Below, one piece after another: positions 1 through 12,700 of a DNA stretch of 64,000 nt. Numbering within the stretch: position 1 is the first letter of the stretch; every line of letters starts with the position of its first letter. Origin of the DNA: Caprella mutica (taxonomy: Eukaryota; Arthropoda; Malacostraca; Amphipoda; Caprellidae); the NCBI GenBank assembly GCA_947561585.1, contig CANNZV010002551.1:1-64000 (forward strand). Reading direction: 5' to 3'. Position numbers and translations under genes: made by a program. The notes beneath the pieces are model-generated. The model ran no database searches. It was not told where the DNA came from and saw only the letters and a list, made by a program, of their open reading frames with translations.

Positions 1-1337
1 GTCATCGACATGTGGTTTCAATGTGGTAAATTACACATGGTTAACATCTGTTATTGAAATGGTAATTGACATGTGGTTGAAATGTGGTAAATTACACATG
101 GTTAACATCTGTTATTGAAATGGTCATTGACATGTGGTTTTAATGTGGTAAATTACACATGGTTAACATCTGTTATTGAAATGGTAATTGACATGTGGTT
201 GAAATGTGGTAAATTACACATGGTTAACATCTGTTATTGAAATGGTCATTGACATGTGGTTTTAATGTGGTAAATTACACATGGTTAACATCTGTTATTG
301 AAATGGTAATTGACATGTGGTTGTAATGTGGTAAATTACACATGGTTAACATCTGTTATTGAAATGGTCATTGACATGTGGTTTTAATGTGGTAAATTAC
401 ACATGGTTAACATCTGTTATTGAAATGGTCATCGACATGTGGTTTTAATGTGGTAAATTACACATGGTTAACATCTGTTATTGAAATGGTCATTGACATG
501 TGGTTTTAATGTGGTAAATTACACATGGTTTACTTCTGTTATTGAAATGGTCATTGACATGTGGTTTTGATGTGGTAATTTACACATGGTTAACATCTGT
601 TATTGAAATGGTCATTGACATGTGGTTTTAATGTGGTAAATTACACATGGTTAACATCTGTTATTGAAATGGTAATTGACATGTGGTTTTAATGTGGTAA
701 ATTACACATGGTTAACATCTGTTATTGAAATGGTCATCGACATGTGGTTTCAATGTGGTAAATTACACATGGTTAACATCTGTTATTGAAATGGTAATTG
801 ACATGTGGTTGAAATGTGGTAAATTACACATGGTTAACATCTGTTATTGAAATGGTCATTGACATGTGGTTTTAATGTGGTAAATTACACATGGTTAACA
901 TCTGTTATTGAAATGGTAATTGACATGTGGTTGAAATGTGGTAAATTACACATGGTTAACATCTGTTATTGAAATGGTCATTGACATGTGGTTTTAATGT
1001 GGTAAATTACACATGGTTAACATCTGTTATTGAAATGGTAATTGACATGTGGTTGTAATGTGGTAAATTACACATGGTTAACATCTGTTATTGAAATGGT
1101 CATTGACATGTGGTTTTAATGTGGTAAATTACACATGGTTAACATCTGTTATTGAAATGGTCATCGACATGTGGTTTTAATGTGGTAAATTACACATGGT
1201 TAACATCTGTTATTGAAATGGTCATTGACATGTGGTTTTAATGTGGTAAATTACACATGGTTTACTTCTGTTATTGAAATGGTCATTGACATGTGGTTTT
1301 GATGTGGTAATTTACACATGGTTAACATCTGTTATTT
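1..1337. repeat. 61-bp satellite with 12-unit higher-order repeat
   Basis: Tandem units of 61 bp contain ACATGTGG, AATGTGGTAAATTACACATG and a TCTGTTATTGAAATGG tail. Diagnostic variants (catcgac/cattgac/aattgac starts; ttcaat, ttgaaat, ttgtaat and ttttgat middles; a gtttacttctg unit) recur in the same order from position 733, so the array is a 732-bp higher-order unit (12 x 61), one full copy plus about ten units. CATGTG and CACATG inside each unit form a short inverted pair. The array starts before the window. Its right edge is near 1337, where the sequence turns unique. No coding signal. Confidence 0.95.
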
Positions 1338-2695
1338 TAGTGTTTAGGTTGTTTCAATGTGGATGATACATCTTAAAAACGTATTGCCATATTATAACCA
1401 TCCAACCACATGGTATCCATGTGTATGCCATGTGGAAATGTTTGCAGGGTGGTAGATTTAATTATCCCCATTCCAATCACTCCGTGATGGTGGAAGAAAA
1501 AAATTAGTCTGTGATGATTATTTATTGTATGATATTTGAATAATATTTGAAATAAAATAGTGATACCTTTTACCTCTTTGGTAATAATAATAATAGTAAG
1601 AGGCCGTGAGGGCATATTTCTCCTTGCATGTTAAACATTTCGGTCATACATGCTAATACCTCTTAGATCTCGATTACTTTCTGCGATAGGGTAAGTTGCG
1701 GATTATTGGACGGATATTACCAGAAAATATATATAATTAAAGTTAAATAATTTTAATTATATACTTATTTGTATTTAGATCAAATAATTGGAACCATCCG
1801 ATAATTTGTAACTTGCAGCTAATATTTAACATATTTTATATAACTATTCCTAACTCTGTAATCAAATTAGATTTTTCAACTGTAATTAAGTTAAAATCAA
1901 ATGCTATAGGCAGCACAGTTTACCATGAAAAAATAAATGGTGCCTCTCTCACGGACGTATCTTATAAGGATCATCTAAATCTAGATGCTACCTATTTCAA
2001 TTTATATTAATTTCAGTAACTAAAAACTAATCATAATTAGGAGGTTTGACCTCTGCTTGGAATAAAAGGCCATATCGCTGACGTTAAATGGAAAGGAACT
2101 CAAAGAAACAGTCAGAAAAGAAAATGGTTCAATGATCATTGAACAATGTCACCTACAAATGCTCAGAGATGAAGAACGTGAATATGCAGTCATTTACCAA
2201 GAAATGTGTATGAAAAAGACACAAGCACCAGTATCTGCATTCACAGACGGAAGATGAAAATGAAAAGATTATGGAAAATTAATCCTACATACCAGAAAAA
2301 TCTAAAACCTCTTAGTTGGAGAGCATGACTCTAGCTCTATTCTCTAAAACTGCAACTAGTGTTTAAAAAATGATAAGCTTGGTAAATATAAAAAAAGATA
2401 ATCCATATTACAATAGTTCAGAGTCCAAGGACGCCACCTCATTCCCTAACATTCACCACAGACAATTCAAAATTGAGCCCCTGAGGGAAATTATTCATTG
2501 ATCACCTTCAAAAACTTAATCATCGATGAAGGGTAAAAATTTATTTTCTAATGAATAAGATATAAACTTAGAAACTCAAATTGATTGACTGATTCAGAAG
2601 TATTGTAAATCTAAACTAATACAAACAATATAAAACTAAATAAATATTTACTTTTTGGCCGAACTTTTTTCGGGGTGTTAATTGAGGGGTATGGT
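1338..2695. other. No gene recognised
   Basis: AT-rich sequence. Short open frames near 1373-1615 and 1813-2010 show no family resemblance and no splice context I trust. Nothing supportable was seen. Confidence 0.5.
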
Positions 2696-2699
2696 CATG

Positions 2700-2832
2700 A
2701 GCCACCCCCCCCCCCAGACTGAAGCCCCCTCCCCTCTCGGTCATGAGCCTCCCCGGACTTAAGCCTCCGGTCATGAACCCCCCTGGGACGTATTCCCCCC
2801 CCCCCCCGGGTATCGAGCCCCCCCCCCCCCAT
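2700..2832. repeat. Poly-C low-complexity tract
   Basis: Several runs of 10 to 15 C are separated by variants of GGTCATGAGCC. The GC content is in sharp contrast to the surroundings. It looks like a degenerate tandem array on a C-rich unit. Homopolymer lengths are likely to be unreliable. Confidence 0.85.
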
Positions 2833-2959
2833 CCTGTTTTGTAATCCTTATTTACCTAGTTGAACAAATGAAGAGCTACTTTGATAGAAACAACATGGAG
2901 TAGCTAATTATGTAGTTTGTTGTATACGCTAGTTTGTTGTCCAGGGTGATTATGAATTA

Positions 2960-3875
2960 CACCTGTTCCTTAAGCTGTGAAAAAATTCATCACCGCTCGT
3001 TACCGTTCACAGAAGTTGGTCCTCGTTAAAGCGCAGTCATATATGCTCGGCCACCGCTTATGTTCCCCTTACCGCTCCGACGGTTTTGAGCTTTTCAAAA
3101 TGTTGCAAGGGTTGAGGAGCGGTAGTTTTCCTCTCTGCAAAGTTCGCTACCTCTAAAACACCGCCCAGCCAAAGTTTGGCACCGCTAGAAGCAAGTTCGT
3201 GAACGCTTTATTCCGCTAGGCCAATGCAGAAATCCTGAACGGTGCTTCCACAGCTTTGCCCGGGCGGTGATTAAACGTTGACAAGCTTTGGCAGAGCGTT
3301 GCTATTTTTTTATGAGTTTGTTTCTCGAAATTATCTATCAAAATATAAAATACAGGTGGTGCCATAGTGGTGCATCGCTGATGCCGTCGTTGACATAGAG
3401 TTGGCTTAACGGTAGGAAGAGGCAACGAGCGTTGGTTTGGCAGTATGGAGCTATGCAACCTCCTTACCAACATCAAACCAAAGTTCATCACTGCAATCAA
3501 TCTTTGCTTCATTTTCTGAGACCGTTTCAGAAAACTCGTGTCTTTGATTCAAACGTTTTCAACTGCTTTATTAAAGTTTATGCAACATTTAATCACCGCC
3601 CGGGCAATGCTGGAGAAGCAGCTGTGGTCCAGAATTTGAGATTTACGTATTTGCGTCTATAATGGTGCCAAAATTTGACTGGGTTTTGTTGCGGTGGGGA
3701 ACTTTACGGAGTGGAAAGCTACTGCTTCTCAACGCTCGTAATATTTTTTGCAGTTCAAAACTTTTGGTCGGTAAGTGTGAACATAAGCGGTGGTCAAGCG
3801 TATACGGCGTTGCCTGAACGGAGCCAACTTCTGGTCAGCGTTAACAATTTTTTATCCCTGCTACAGGAACTTTCT
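2960..3875. repeat. Long imperfect inverted repeat (foldback-like)
   Basis: The two halves are reverse complements over about 430 to 450 bp each. The left arm blocks CCACCGCTTATGTTC (about 3051), AAGTTTGGCACC (about 3172) and TTTGCCCGGGCGGTGATTAAA (about 3255) reappear inverted near 3790, 3670 and 3590. The centre is near 3420-3440. Arms are diverged with many small indels, so the element is old. It is more GC-rich than its surroundings. Open frames at 3216-3983 are incidental to this structure. It could be a dead non-autonomous DNA transposon; no transposase was seen. Confidence 0.75.
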
Positions 3876-4718
3876 AGCAAATTCCTCCGGTGTGTCAGGT
3901 CTTCAAATGATGAGCCTCAACTATCGATTGTTATCAAAAATCTGTCAGAATTTCTGATAAATTTCATCCACTTAGCTCCGTAATCAAAAGCAGTATACCG
4001 CTTTACCAACTTTAAACCCCGCCGAGTCAACGCCCACACTCGTAGAACACCGCTCTATCAATGCTCGTGTTACCATGATTGGTTTTCCCTTGTGATCGCG
4101 GTAACGATTGTTGTCGGAATTTCGTTTATTTTCCTTTAATTCAAAGAACGATCCAACAAGGCTCTGACTGTGTGATCTAGGCTTTAGATATCCTTATCTA
4201 TACATCGAAACAAGCCTTACTTTTAATAAATGAGAAAATTAGCAATTCCTCATGCTATACCACATATACTGGAATTATTTTGCTCCAGTGCTTCAGATAT
4301 TTTCTATTTGATTAAGATTAGAAATTAGTGTTGTTAATCAGTCCCTATCGAAAGTCTCATGAAGATTTCGACAGCTGCTGCATGCTCTCCAATGAGGAGT
4401 GCATTATTATGCACCCAAGTAATAAAATAAAAGATTAACAGAAAGATAGTGAGAAAATGGGAGAGAAACAACATAGCTCATTAATAATTAGTTTGGGTGA
4501 CTAAATATCAACACATGACTAGGATTGTGACAATATGTGTTTAAAATCATAGATCCAGAAAAAAGTATGGACGGAATGAATGAAAGACTATTTAATCATT
4601 CTAAATCAGCGGTATACAGTACACGATACCATTTCATTTCGTTTCCTCTATGATATTCTTAAGATCTATTATTTTATCTGCATATTGTCACAACCCTACA
4701 CATGACCAACGAGATGAC

Positions 4719-5035
4719 GTGCACTCGTTGTAGAGCGCATACCTTCTTCGCCACATACAACCTTGACCACCCAATAATTTGACTTGAGTTAGAAATGAAC
4801 TAATCTTTTCTCGTTCACTCCCAAAATCTGATCAAATGGTTCCTGGTTATTGACCAATAAATGGTCAATACTAAATTTCAGGGAATTGATTGAATACTAT
4901 TTGAATTATAAATGACCTGATCTTTTACTCCCAAAATCTTTTGCTTTCTGTACTTTTGACCCGTCGTTACTTTTGACCCGATCTCTCGCTCTCCCAAAAT
5001 CTAATCAAACTTAATTCAAGGTATAGAAGGTCCGA
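4719..5035 (+). repeat. Dispersed repeat, AGAGCGCATACCTTC family, copy 1
   Basis: Starts with GTGCACTCG..TAGAGCGCATACCTTC and continues with tgaccttgacc-like and CTCCCAAAATCTGATCAAA blocks. Related copies lie at 28925-29215 (inverted), 33634-33835 and 44627-44900. The head resembles the D-arm of a tRNA (GGTAGAGCGC), but I see no convincing B box, so SINE status is only possible. Confidence 0.7.
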
Positions 5036-5778
5036 GGTTATAGGGAGGACTACAATTCGAGCAAATTCAACAGAAATCTAGATCATGGAAATATTGTTTA
5101 TCAATTCAAATTATTGAATGACAAAAGAAGGTAAAACTAAGACAAAATGAAGGGAGCGGCAATTTATACAAGTTAAGTTCTCAGAAAAAATTATCTATAA
5201 CTTTTCAAAATAGTTTCATTTTAATTTCTTTTACTATGTAAAATTGAAGACTCCATTAAATCTATCTTGAAAAGAGAGGTGGAAGTCTGCAATCGAACTG
5301 TAGATACGTTCTCTAGGTTCTAAACTCCAGCAATCAAATTAAAGTATTTATCAATAGCCTCTTCTCCTTTCTACCACGTTAAAATATTGCCAACACTACT
5401 TCCCGTTATGGAAGATAATTTTATATAGGGATATACTGTTCAATGCAAGGATTTAGATTTAGCTTACAAGTTTAACTATCACACAGTTCATGCAAATGAA
5501 TGTGTTATTAAGCAATGAATATGTAAGCTAATTTTAGAAGTTAGTAGAATTCAGTTTGGCAATGCATCGCTAGCCTAGGTGTGGCTTTATCTATACCCAT
5601 AGTATATATTCTACTATTTATCTTTTATTTTTTCTTTATAAAAATTATTGAAATATTTGAACATAAGCCATTTTGACCAAACCAGCCTTTACAATAATCG
5701 AGGGTATTATAGACATTGCATAATTAACTAATTATATACATTAAAAATTGAACTAAGTTAAATACGCAACATCTGATG

Positions 5779-5895
5779 TGACACAGCAGCCGATAGCTAA
5801 TTACAAAAAGATGCTCTATAATAGATATGAAGTTTGAACACTGCTACAGTCGAAAATTGAAAATCTTCTCTTACTAGCTATCAGCTACTGTGTCA
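5779..5895. repeat. Small MITE
   Basis: A 117-bp element with 21-bp terminal inverted repeats starting TGACACAGCAGCCGATAGCT. The right end is the same sequence inverted with two mismatches. No coding capacity. Confidence 0.7.
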
Positions 5896-8372
5896 TACTG
5901 GCTATTGTGTCTCTACCTTAGTTCTTGACCTTCAAAAAAAATTCAAATTATTCTTCATACTCACTTATTAAGATAGGACTGTTGCAAATAATAAATCAAT
6001 GATAGTAGTTTTGATCTTACTAACTGATAGTATGGAATGGCTAGTTATTCTGTCAATAATTTAGAGCATGAAAAAAATCGATTGATATTAAATCAAATGA
6101 TGCCTAGCAGTTTTTCGTGAAGTGCTACGCAATGAAGTTATTATTTCATTAAAATTTGATATACGATTAAATCTGTGTGTAAACCACTATTACAAAATGG
6201 TTAAATAACTGTTCCTGTAGTTACTCCCATGTGAAAAAATTAAGAGAAATACACGACAAGTTTTATAGTTTAGCGCAATAGATTTTTATAAATATAGTTA
6301 TTTCGGTGAAGGCCTGATAGTTCAAATAATCGTTAATCGAAATGTAAAATTTTTATTAATACGATATAGTTTGATTCGCACTATATTTCAATATTCAAAG
6401 ATAATTCACTAATTGGTCTCAAGTAGTCATAAACTTTTTACCGCATGGCATCTTTTCTCAATACTACGAGAAGGTGGAGCTTATCCTATGCAACGTTGTC
6501 AAATCTCAAATTTTTGACTAAAAACTCCACGGTTTTTGCATCTAAAATTTAAAGTGACCTCGTTTATTCTTTCCCTGATAATACATGAATAAAATTTTCT
6601 TAAGAAAATCGAAATATTGTAACTAATATTTTTAAATATAATCTATAGTTTTTTTTTGAGAAAAAAGTAGTTGCTAAAACAGTTACAGTTTTCCTGTCTG
6701 TTTTCTCTAATTTCTGATCATTTTAACCTCTAGTTCGTAAATTCTTATTTTTATGAAAGGCAATGTTTTAAGTGCCGGTATAACTCTAAAGAATTCAATC
6801 ATGGGACTGTTTTCGACCCCATTTGAAGTGCATTTTGTTTAGACTAAAACTATAGATTGCAGAAAAATTAGGTACCGTGTATATTTTCTCAATGTGTTGA
6901 AGAAAAAAATTAACTCTCCACGTTTTTTCACCTCTACTGATAAACAAAAAGAAATTATCACGAGTACCTATATCTAAAATTAGCTTATTATTAAAATTTA
7001 AAAATTCAAACATAAAATTCAATTACTTAAAAACTAGAATGGGAATTTAAAATTTATAACAATGAATTCATAAGTGTGCAGAAATTTAGGTGTTTGAATA
7101 CCTGTTATTATTTTAGTTAAGATAAAAGTTTACGTAGTTTATTTAAATATAAAGTTTATATTTAGATTCATAAAAATATAGTTTGTCTAAGTAAATAAAA
7201 CATCGGTTTAGTTTTCGAGTAAAATTTAACCTAAAAAAAAACGACCATGAAAAGTTCAATAATTCAAATCTTCACCATTTCATTTGTCTGATATTAAATT
7301 TTCCTTTCCTAAACTTTGCAGAACACATTACCTCCTTTTGATCATTTCAACAACATTTTTCATGAGTTCTTATTTCATAAAAACTTTTATTTATGAAACT
7401 CAAAGACTCTATAATTTGCTTGCATTTTATGAGGAAACTTTCGACTGAAATACCCACTTTTTATTGTTTTTATTTTTATTATTACTTAGGTTACTTAGGT
7501 AGTAAAAGCAGAGAGAAAAGTTATACTCTGTGGTAATAGTAATATAACTCATGCGCTGTGGGGTGAGTTATGAGTTATTGGGTACTTCTATATTTACGTT
7601 CTTAAGGGAAAAAACAATCATTATTATTTCACTCGTCATTTTGTATGGCATCCATGATACCTAGGTATCATGGATACAATTAAGATAAGCGTTGGATAAA
7701 AAATTTCTTTATGCTCGAAAATGTGGAAAATTTGATAACCTAGAACTTCCCATTCATAGTTTTCTTAATTTAAATTCATTTAAATTAAACTTTCATGTCA
7801 TTCACTCAAATTTGAATTACGTAATCTATTTTGTTCTTAGAATATAGTGTAACAATGAAATAAATTTTCAATCTATTATGCCTTATTTTCTAACAGTAAC
7901 TGAAATAATCTTAGTAAATACCGTGGAGTTAGTATCATTATTTCCTTTACATTTCTGCTAAGGCTTCTTAGTGATTTATATACTTACACATTATATTTAT
8001 TTGTACCTATTATTGCACCGAATAATATGTACATTAATAATAATGCAAAGTGCAGTAATATGTATCTTTTTCTTGCATAACACAGCCACCGGCAAGTAAT
8101 TAATATGTTTGCATATTAATATATTCCATCTATAGAATATTCATCTTTAATATAGTCAATATCATTGGATAAATATTTTGGAAGCATATTGATAATATTT
8201 GAATATTGGATATTCATAAGCAAGAAAAAGCAAACATTTTGAATCATAGAACATTGAAATTTATTCAGAATAAATATTACTTAGTATATAGTATTGGGAC
8301 TACAAATTGAAATTACGTATTAATTGTTTGTTGAAATAATTAGCAATCTTATAGTATCTAAGATTATCTTTG

Positions 8373-9285
8373 CAAAGATTATCTTTGCTGACGGCATAAA
8401 GAGTGCAATCAGCGCTGCAAGTCTAGAAGAAAATGATCGGAGAATGGTTGGAGAATTCCAAATCGAAGAGTGGCCGGAAAAGTGAAAGACTCCCTTACCG
8501 TAGACAAGTGTAGAGTACTTCATGCTGGTCGTAGGAACGCTGAAGCTGCCTACATGCTACTAGGAACACCAATAGGACCCACTGATGTACAGAAGGATCT
8601 TGGAGTTATGATCATCAGGAATCTCAAGTTCTCTCGACAGTGCCTGGAAGCTGAGAAGAGAGCAAACAAGATCCTAGGGTACATCAAGAGGCAATTCAGA
8701 TACAGAAACAGAGAGACAGTCCTCACCCTGTACAGCTCTCTGGTGAGACCTCTTTTGGAGTTTGCGGTCCAGTTCTGGTCACCGACGTTGCGAGCAGATG
8801 TCCAGCGGTTGGAACGGGTGCAAGCGAGGGCGACTAAACTTGTGTCTAAAATCCGATCCAAGGGATACCCACGTTGGTTAGAAGACCTGGGCCTCTTCAC
8901 GCTTGAGTAGCGACGTTTGAGTGGTCAACTCATTGAGACTTTAATATCCTTCGAGGGATAAATGCATTTGATCCCGAAGACTACTTTTCGCTGTGTCAAG
9001 TCACCCCCTGCGTCCTGTCACCAGCCCATGGACTGCCATATTTGGCATCCTCTGTGAAGAAGGCCAAGATTGGTGAGTGTGAGACTGACCAAGTCAAAGA
9101 TAAATCTTGGTGCTGAAGATTGTACAGAACTGTCTACCAACGCCTGGTGGAAGATATTACTTTGTCAGGTTTGGGAGTACGGTTTGGAGTGCATAGGCTC
9201 CCAATGAAGAGTGGGTGACAGACATGCACATCTTGGATGTGCATGTTTTGCCATTTGAAGGTTCTTAATCCTTGTGACTCTTTGT
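8373..9285 (+). mobile_element. CR1/L2-like non-LTR retrotransposon, 3' end
   Basis: 5'-truncated copy. The frame from 8373 gives an RT palm-like KIIFADG, where FADD is expected. Then the frame at 8470-8910 carries the typical RT C-terminal signature: DVQKDLGVMI, TLYSSLVRPLLEFAVQFWSP and a VQRLERVQARATKLV helix. A stop follows at 8908-8910, then the continuing but frameshifted RRLSGQLIET block. The 3' UTR (about 9000-9250) is shared with the fragment at 14640 and in part with 37723-39478. It ends in CCTTGTGACTCTTTGTGACTC, a short tandem tail instead of poly-A, as is usual in CR1 relatives. Dead copy. Confidence 0.85.
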
Positions 9286-9645
9286 GACTCTATCTCCTCT
9301 CATCTTTCAGGTGCTCCTCTCTAACTCCTCTCTCTCCTCTCATCTTTCAGGTGCTCCTCTCTAACTCCTCTCTCTCAGCTTTCAGGTGCTCCTCTCTAAC
9401 TCCTCTCTCTCCTCTCATCTTTCAGGTGCTCCTCTCTAACTCCTCTCTCTCCTCTCATCTTTCAGGTGCTCCTCTCTAACTCCTCTCTCTTCTCTCATCT
9501 TTCAGGTGCTCCTCTCTAACTCCTCTCTCCTCTCATCTTTCATGTGCTCGTCTCTAACTCCTCTCTCTCCTCTCATCTTTCAGGTGCTCCTCTCTAACTC
9601 CTCTCTCTCCTCTCAGCTTTCAGGTGCTCCTCCTCAGCTCCTCTC
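9286..9645. repeat. 38-bp pyrimidine-rich minisatellite before LRR N-cap exon
   Basis: About nine units containing CATCTTTCAGGTGCTCCTCT and CTAACTCC. Each carries an acceptor-like pyrimidine tract plus TTTCAG|G. The array abuts the CR1 tail on the left and the real acceptor of the 9668 exon on the right, so it lies in the polypyrimidine zone of that intron. Confidence 0.9.
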
Positions 9646-9667
9646 TGTTCCTGTCATCACATTACAG

Positions 9668-9728
9668 TGAATTGCTCCGGTTTGAGACTCACGGAATTTC
9701 CTGATGTTGAGCCACAGATAACAATGTT
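9668..9728 (+). CDS. LGR exon: LRR N-terminal cap
   Basis: Acceptor ATTACAG, donor GTGAGT. The phase-1 start reads NCSGLRLTEFPDVEPQITML, an LRRNT pattern (Cys, hydrophobic spacing, FP). It ends after two bases of a codon, the phase shared by all following LRR exons. First exon of this gene that I can see. Confidence 0.75.
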
Positions 9729-12700
9729 GTGAGTCAATGTTGAATGTTGTGAGTCAATGTTGAATGTTGTGAGTCAATGTTGAATGTTATGAGTCAATGT
9801 TGAATGTTGTGAGTCAATGTTGAATGTTGTAGAATTTTTCAAATAATCTCTTTGTTCACATGTTTTTTTATTCCATTTCCTCTTTTTTTTCTCCATTCTC
9901 TTTTCTTTTCTTTAGTTTCTAACAATAGGCGGATGTTATTTTCATACCAGTTCACAGAAGTGTGTTTCATTGATATTTATTCAACAAAAGATATAAAGGT
10001 TTATATAAGCTTAGAGGGGTGATATTTCTGTAGCTTCTACTAACTTACCAAAGCTACATATCTTTATTAGTGAGCTATCTGACAGAAGTAGAAAAATAGA
10101 CACAGGTTTTTAATAGCAATTGTAAATATAATATAAAATAGTAGACTGAAGAGAAATTCAAAGAAATACTTAAAAGAATAATAAAGTGATTTAATTTAGA
10201 TGTACACAGTTTTTCATCCGAAGAGTCATTTTTAAATTGCGAATTGGTAGAACTTAAAATGTTTCAAGTCGTATTATGTATACCCTATTTTGTTTAAAAA
10301 GAATGGATTATTATCCCCCTATGAAAATTCCCATTGACTTCCAATCATTTCCAACTTTATTGAAGTTCTTTTGTCTCCATTAAAACCACATCGAAAAGAA
10401 GACGAATTGTGGAAAAATGAAATTTATCGAAATATCTGTAAAAGAAATGATAGGTATTATGTAATGTAATTATCTTCGTTGCCATAATGGAATGGTTCCA
10501 ATCGTTCATGCATTCATTGACGAAGATGGCAGCCTGTCATCGGTTAATGGTGTTTCTTACCTCAGATTGTTCCTGCACATTCATTATTTTAAATAGGCTG
10601 CACCATTCTGCAACTTCTTCTTCACTTTGGTGGATGCAAAATGGCGTTCCATTTCATAGCACAAATACAGGTCTAGAAGAAGAAGAATGGAAAATCGCAG
10701 GGTAGGACACGGTCCAGATCTCAACCCTTTCGACTTTCACTTCTGGGCTGCTGAACAAACTCTAGTTTTTGGGGCAAAAGTAGCTTCCATTGAGTCTCTT
10801 ATACAATGTGTTCAAAGCTTCACCGAAAGATATACCCATGTGTTTACCATGTGGAACTACACATTTAAATTATGTGTTTACAACAATGTTCTGAAGCGTG
10901 CGTCGTTCTGTCTTCAGGCTGGGGTCATTTTCAACAACTGTTGTAGGACCTCAGGAGATGTGCCTCATACGATATAAGACAATAAATGTTTTATAATCAT
11001 TGAAATCCATTCTTTTTCTTTAGTAATGCATCTGTAATGGAAATTGACGCATTTTAAGTGCTTTTAAATTTAAAAATGACGTCTTTGGTAGAACACATTG
11101 TATGACATACAGTCTGAATAACGGGGAATTGGGATGACGAAAGTTAGAAAAGAGAATTTGAAGAAAAATTTTAATTCTTCCAATTACAGAACAATTTTCA
11201 CTTTTTTCGCTAATTCTACTGTTTTTTTCAGTGAAATGTCACACAATTTTCTGGGAGAATCTTTGGCCAAAGGAGGAATAAACTGCAGATCCAACCTGAT
11301 ATACCTGTGAGTGAAGTACACACTGTGAGTGAAGTACACACTGTGAGTGAAGTACACACTGTGAGTGAAGTACACACAGTGAGTGAAGTACACACTGTGA
11401 GTGAAGTACACACTGTGAGTGAAGTACACACTGTGAGTGAAGTACACACTGTGAGTGAAGTACACACTGTGAGTGAAGTACACACTGTGAGTGAAGTACA
11501 CACTGTGAGTGAATTTCACACTGTGAGTGAAGTACACACTGTGAGTGAAGTACACACTGTGAGTGAAGTACATACTGTGAGTGAAGTACATACTGTGAGT
11601 GAAGTACACACTGTGAGTGAAGTACACACTGTGAGTGAAGTACACACTGTGAGTGAAGTACACACTGTGAGTGAAGTACACACTGTGAGTGAAGTACACA
11701 CTGTGAGTGAAGTACACACTGTGAGTGAAGTACACACTGTGAGTGAAGTACACACTTATGAGTGAAGTACACACTGTGAGTGTAAAGTACACACTGTGAG
11801 TGTAAAGTACACACTGTGAGTAAAGTACACACTGTGAGTGTGTGAAGTACACACTATGAGTGAAGTACACACTGTGAGTGTAAAGTACACACTGTTAGTG
11901 TGAAGTACACACTATCGTGTGAAGTACACACTGTGAGTGAAGTACACACTGTGAGTGAAGTACACACTGTGAGTGAAGTACACACTATGAGTGAAGTACA
12001 CACTATGAGTGAAGTACACACTGTGAGTGTAAAGTACACACTGTGAGTGCAAAGTACACACTGTGAGTAAAGTACACACTGTGAGTGTGTGAAGTACACC
12101 ACTATGAGTGAAGTACACACTGTGAGTGTAAAGTACACACTATCAGTGTGAAGTACACACTGTGAGTGTGTGAAGTACACACTATGAGTGAAGTACACAC
12201 TGTGAGTGAAGTACACACTGTGAGTGTAAAGTACACACTGATAGTGTGAAGTACACACTATCAGTGTGAAGTACACACTATCAGTGTGAAGTACACACTG
12301 TGAGTGAAGTACACACTGTGAGTTTGATATAAATAATTCATTTATATGTAAGCTTATACATTACCTCTATAACATAAAATATAATATTCTATCAAATTCA
12401 AATTATAACATAAGAAAAATCAAGCTATAAATGGTCTTTAAAATTAAATTCGATCGACACAAATATATTGACATCACAATCAATTCCCTGTTGCTGCAAT
12501 TATTTAATTTCACAATATACAATTTTCGCTCTAAGTTTCTAGTGAAAATGCATAAGCGCATTGGTAAGTATTTTCATCATCCATGTTATTTCTATTCCTC
12601 ACACATTATTATGTAGATAAATAGTTAATTTCCTAATGGAAAAATAGTTATTTGAAAGGTATTATGTAATTACACTAAAACAATACTTAAGTAAAACAGA

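Larger units (their letters stand above)
3990..8370. other. Gene-free AT-rich stretch with scattered repeats
   Basis: No coding exon could be supported. It contains a dispersed repeat near 4719-5035 and a small MITE at 5779-5895 (listed separately). Around 7646-7680 a palindrome on ATCCATGATACCTAGGTATC occurs; a related motif with CCTGCAGGTATCATGGATAC lies at 17440-17460. Confidence 0.5.

Noticed and set aside
1..1337. CRISPR-like array (regular spacing)
   Set aside because: There are no unique spacers: the whole 61-bp unit repeats, and the window is eukaryotic.
3216..3983. Three frames of 76 to 102 codons
   Set aside because: They lie in the arms of the long inverted repeat, overlap on opposite strands and match no family.
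11184..12276. Long frames of VSEVHT / YFTHS repeats on both strands
   Set aside because: Produced by the 18-bp array; open on both strands for the same reason and located in an intron directly after a donor.
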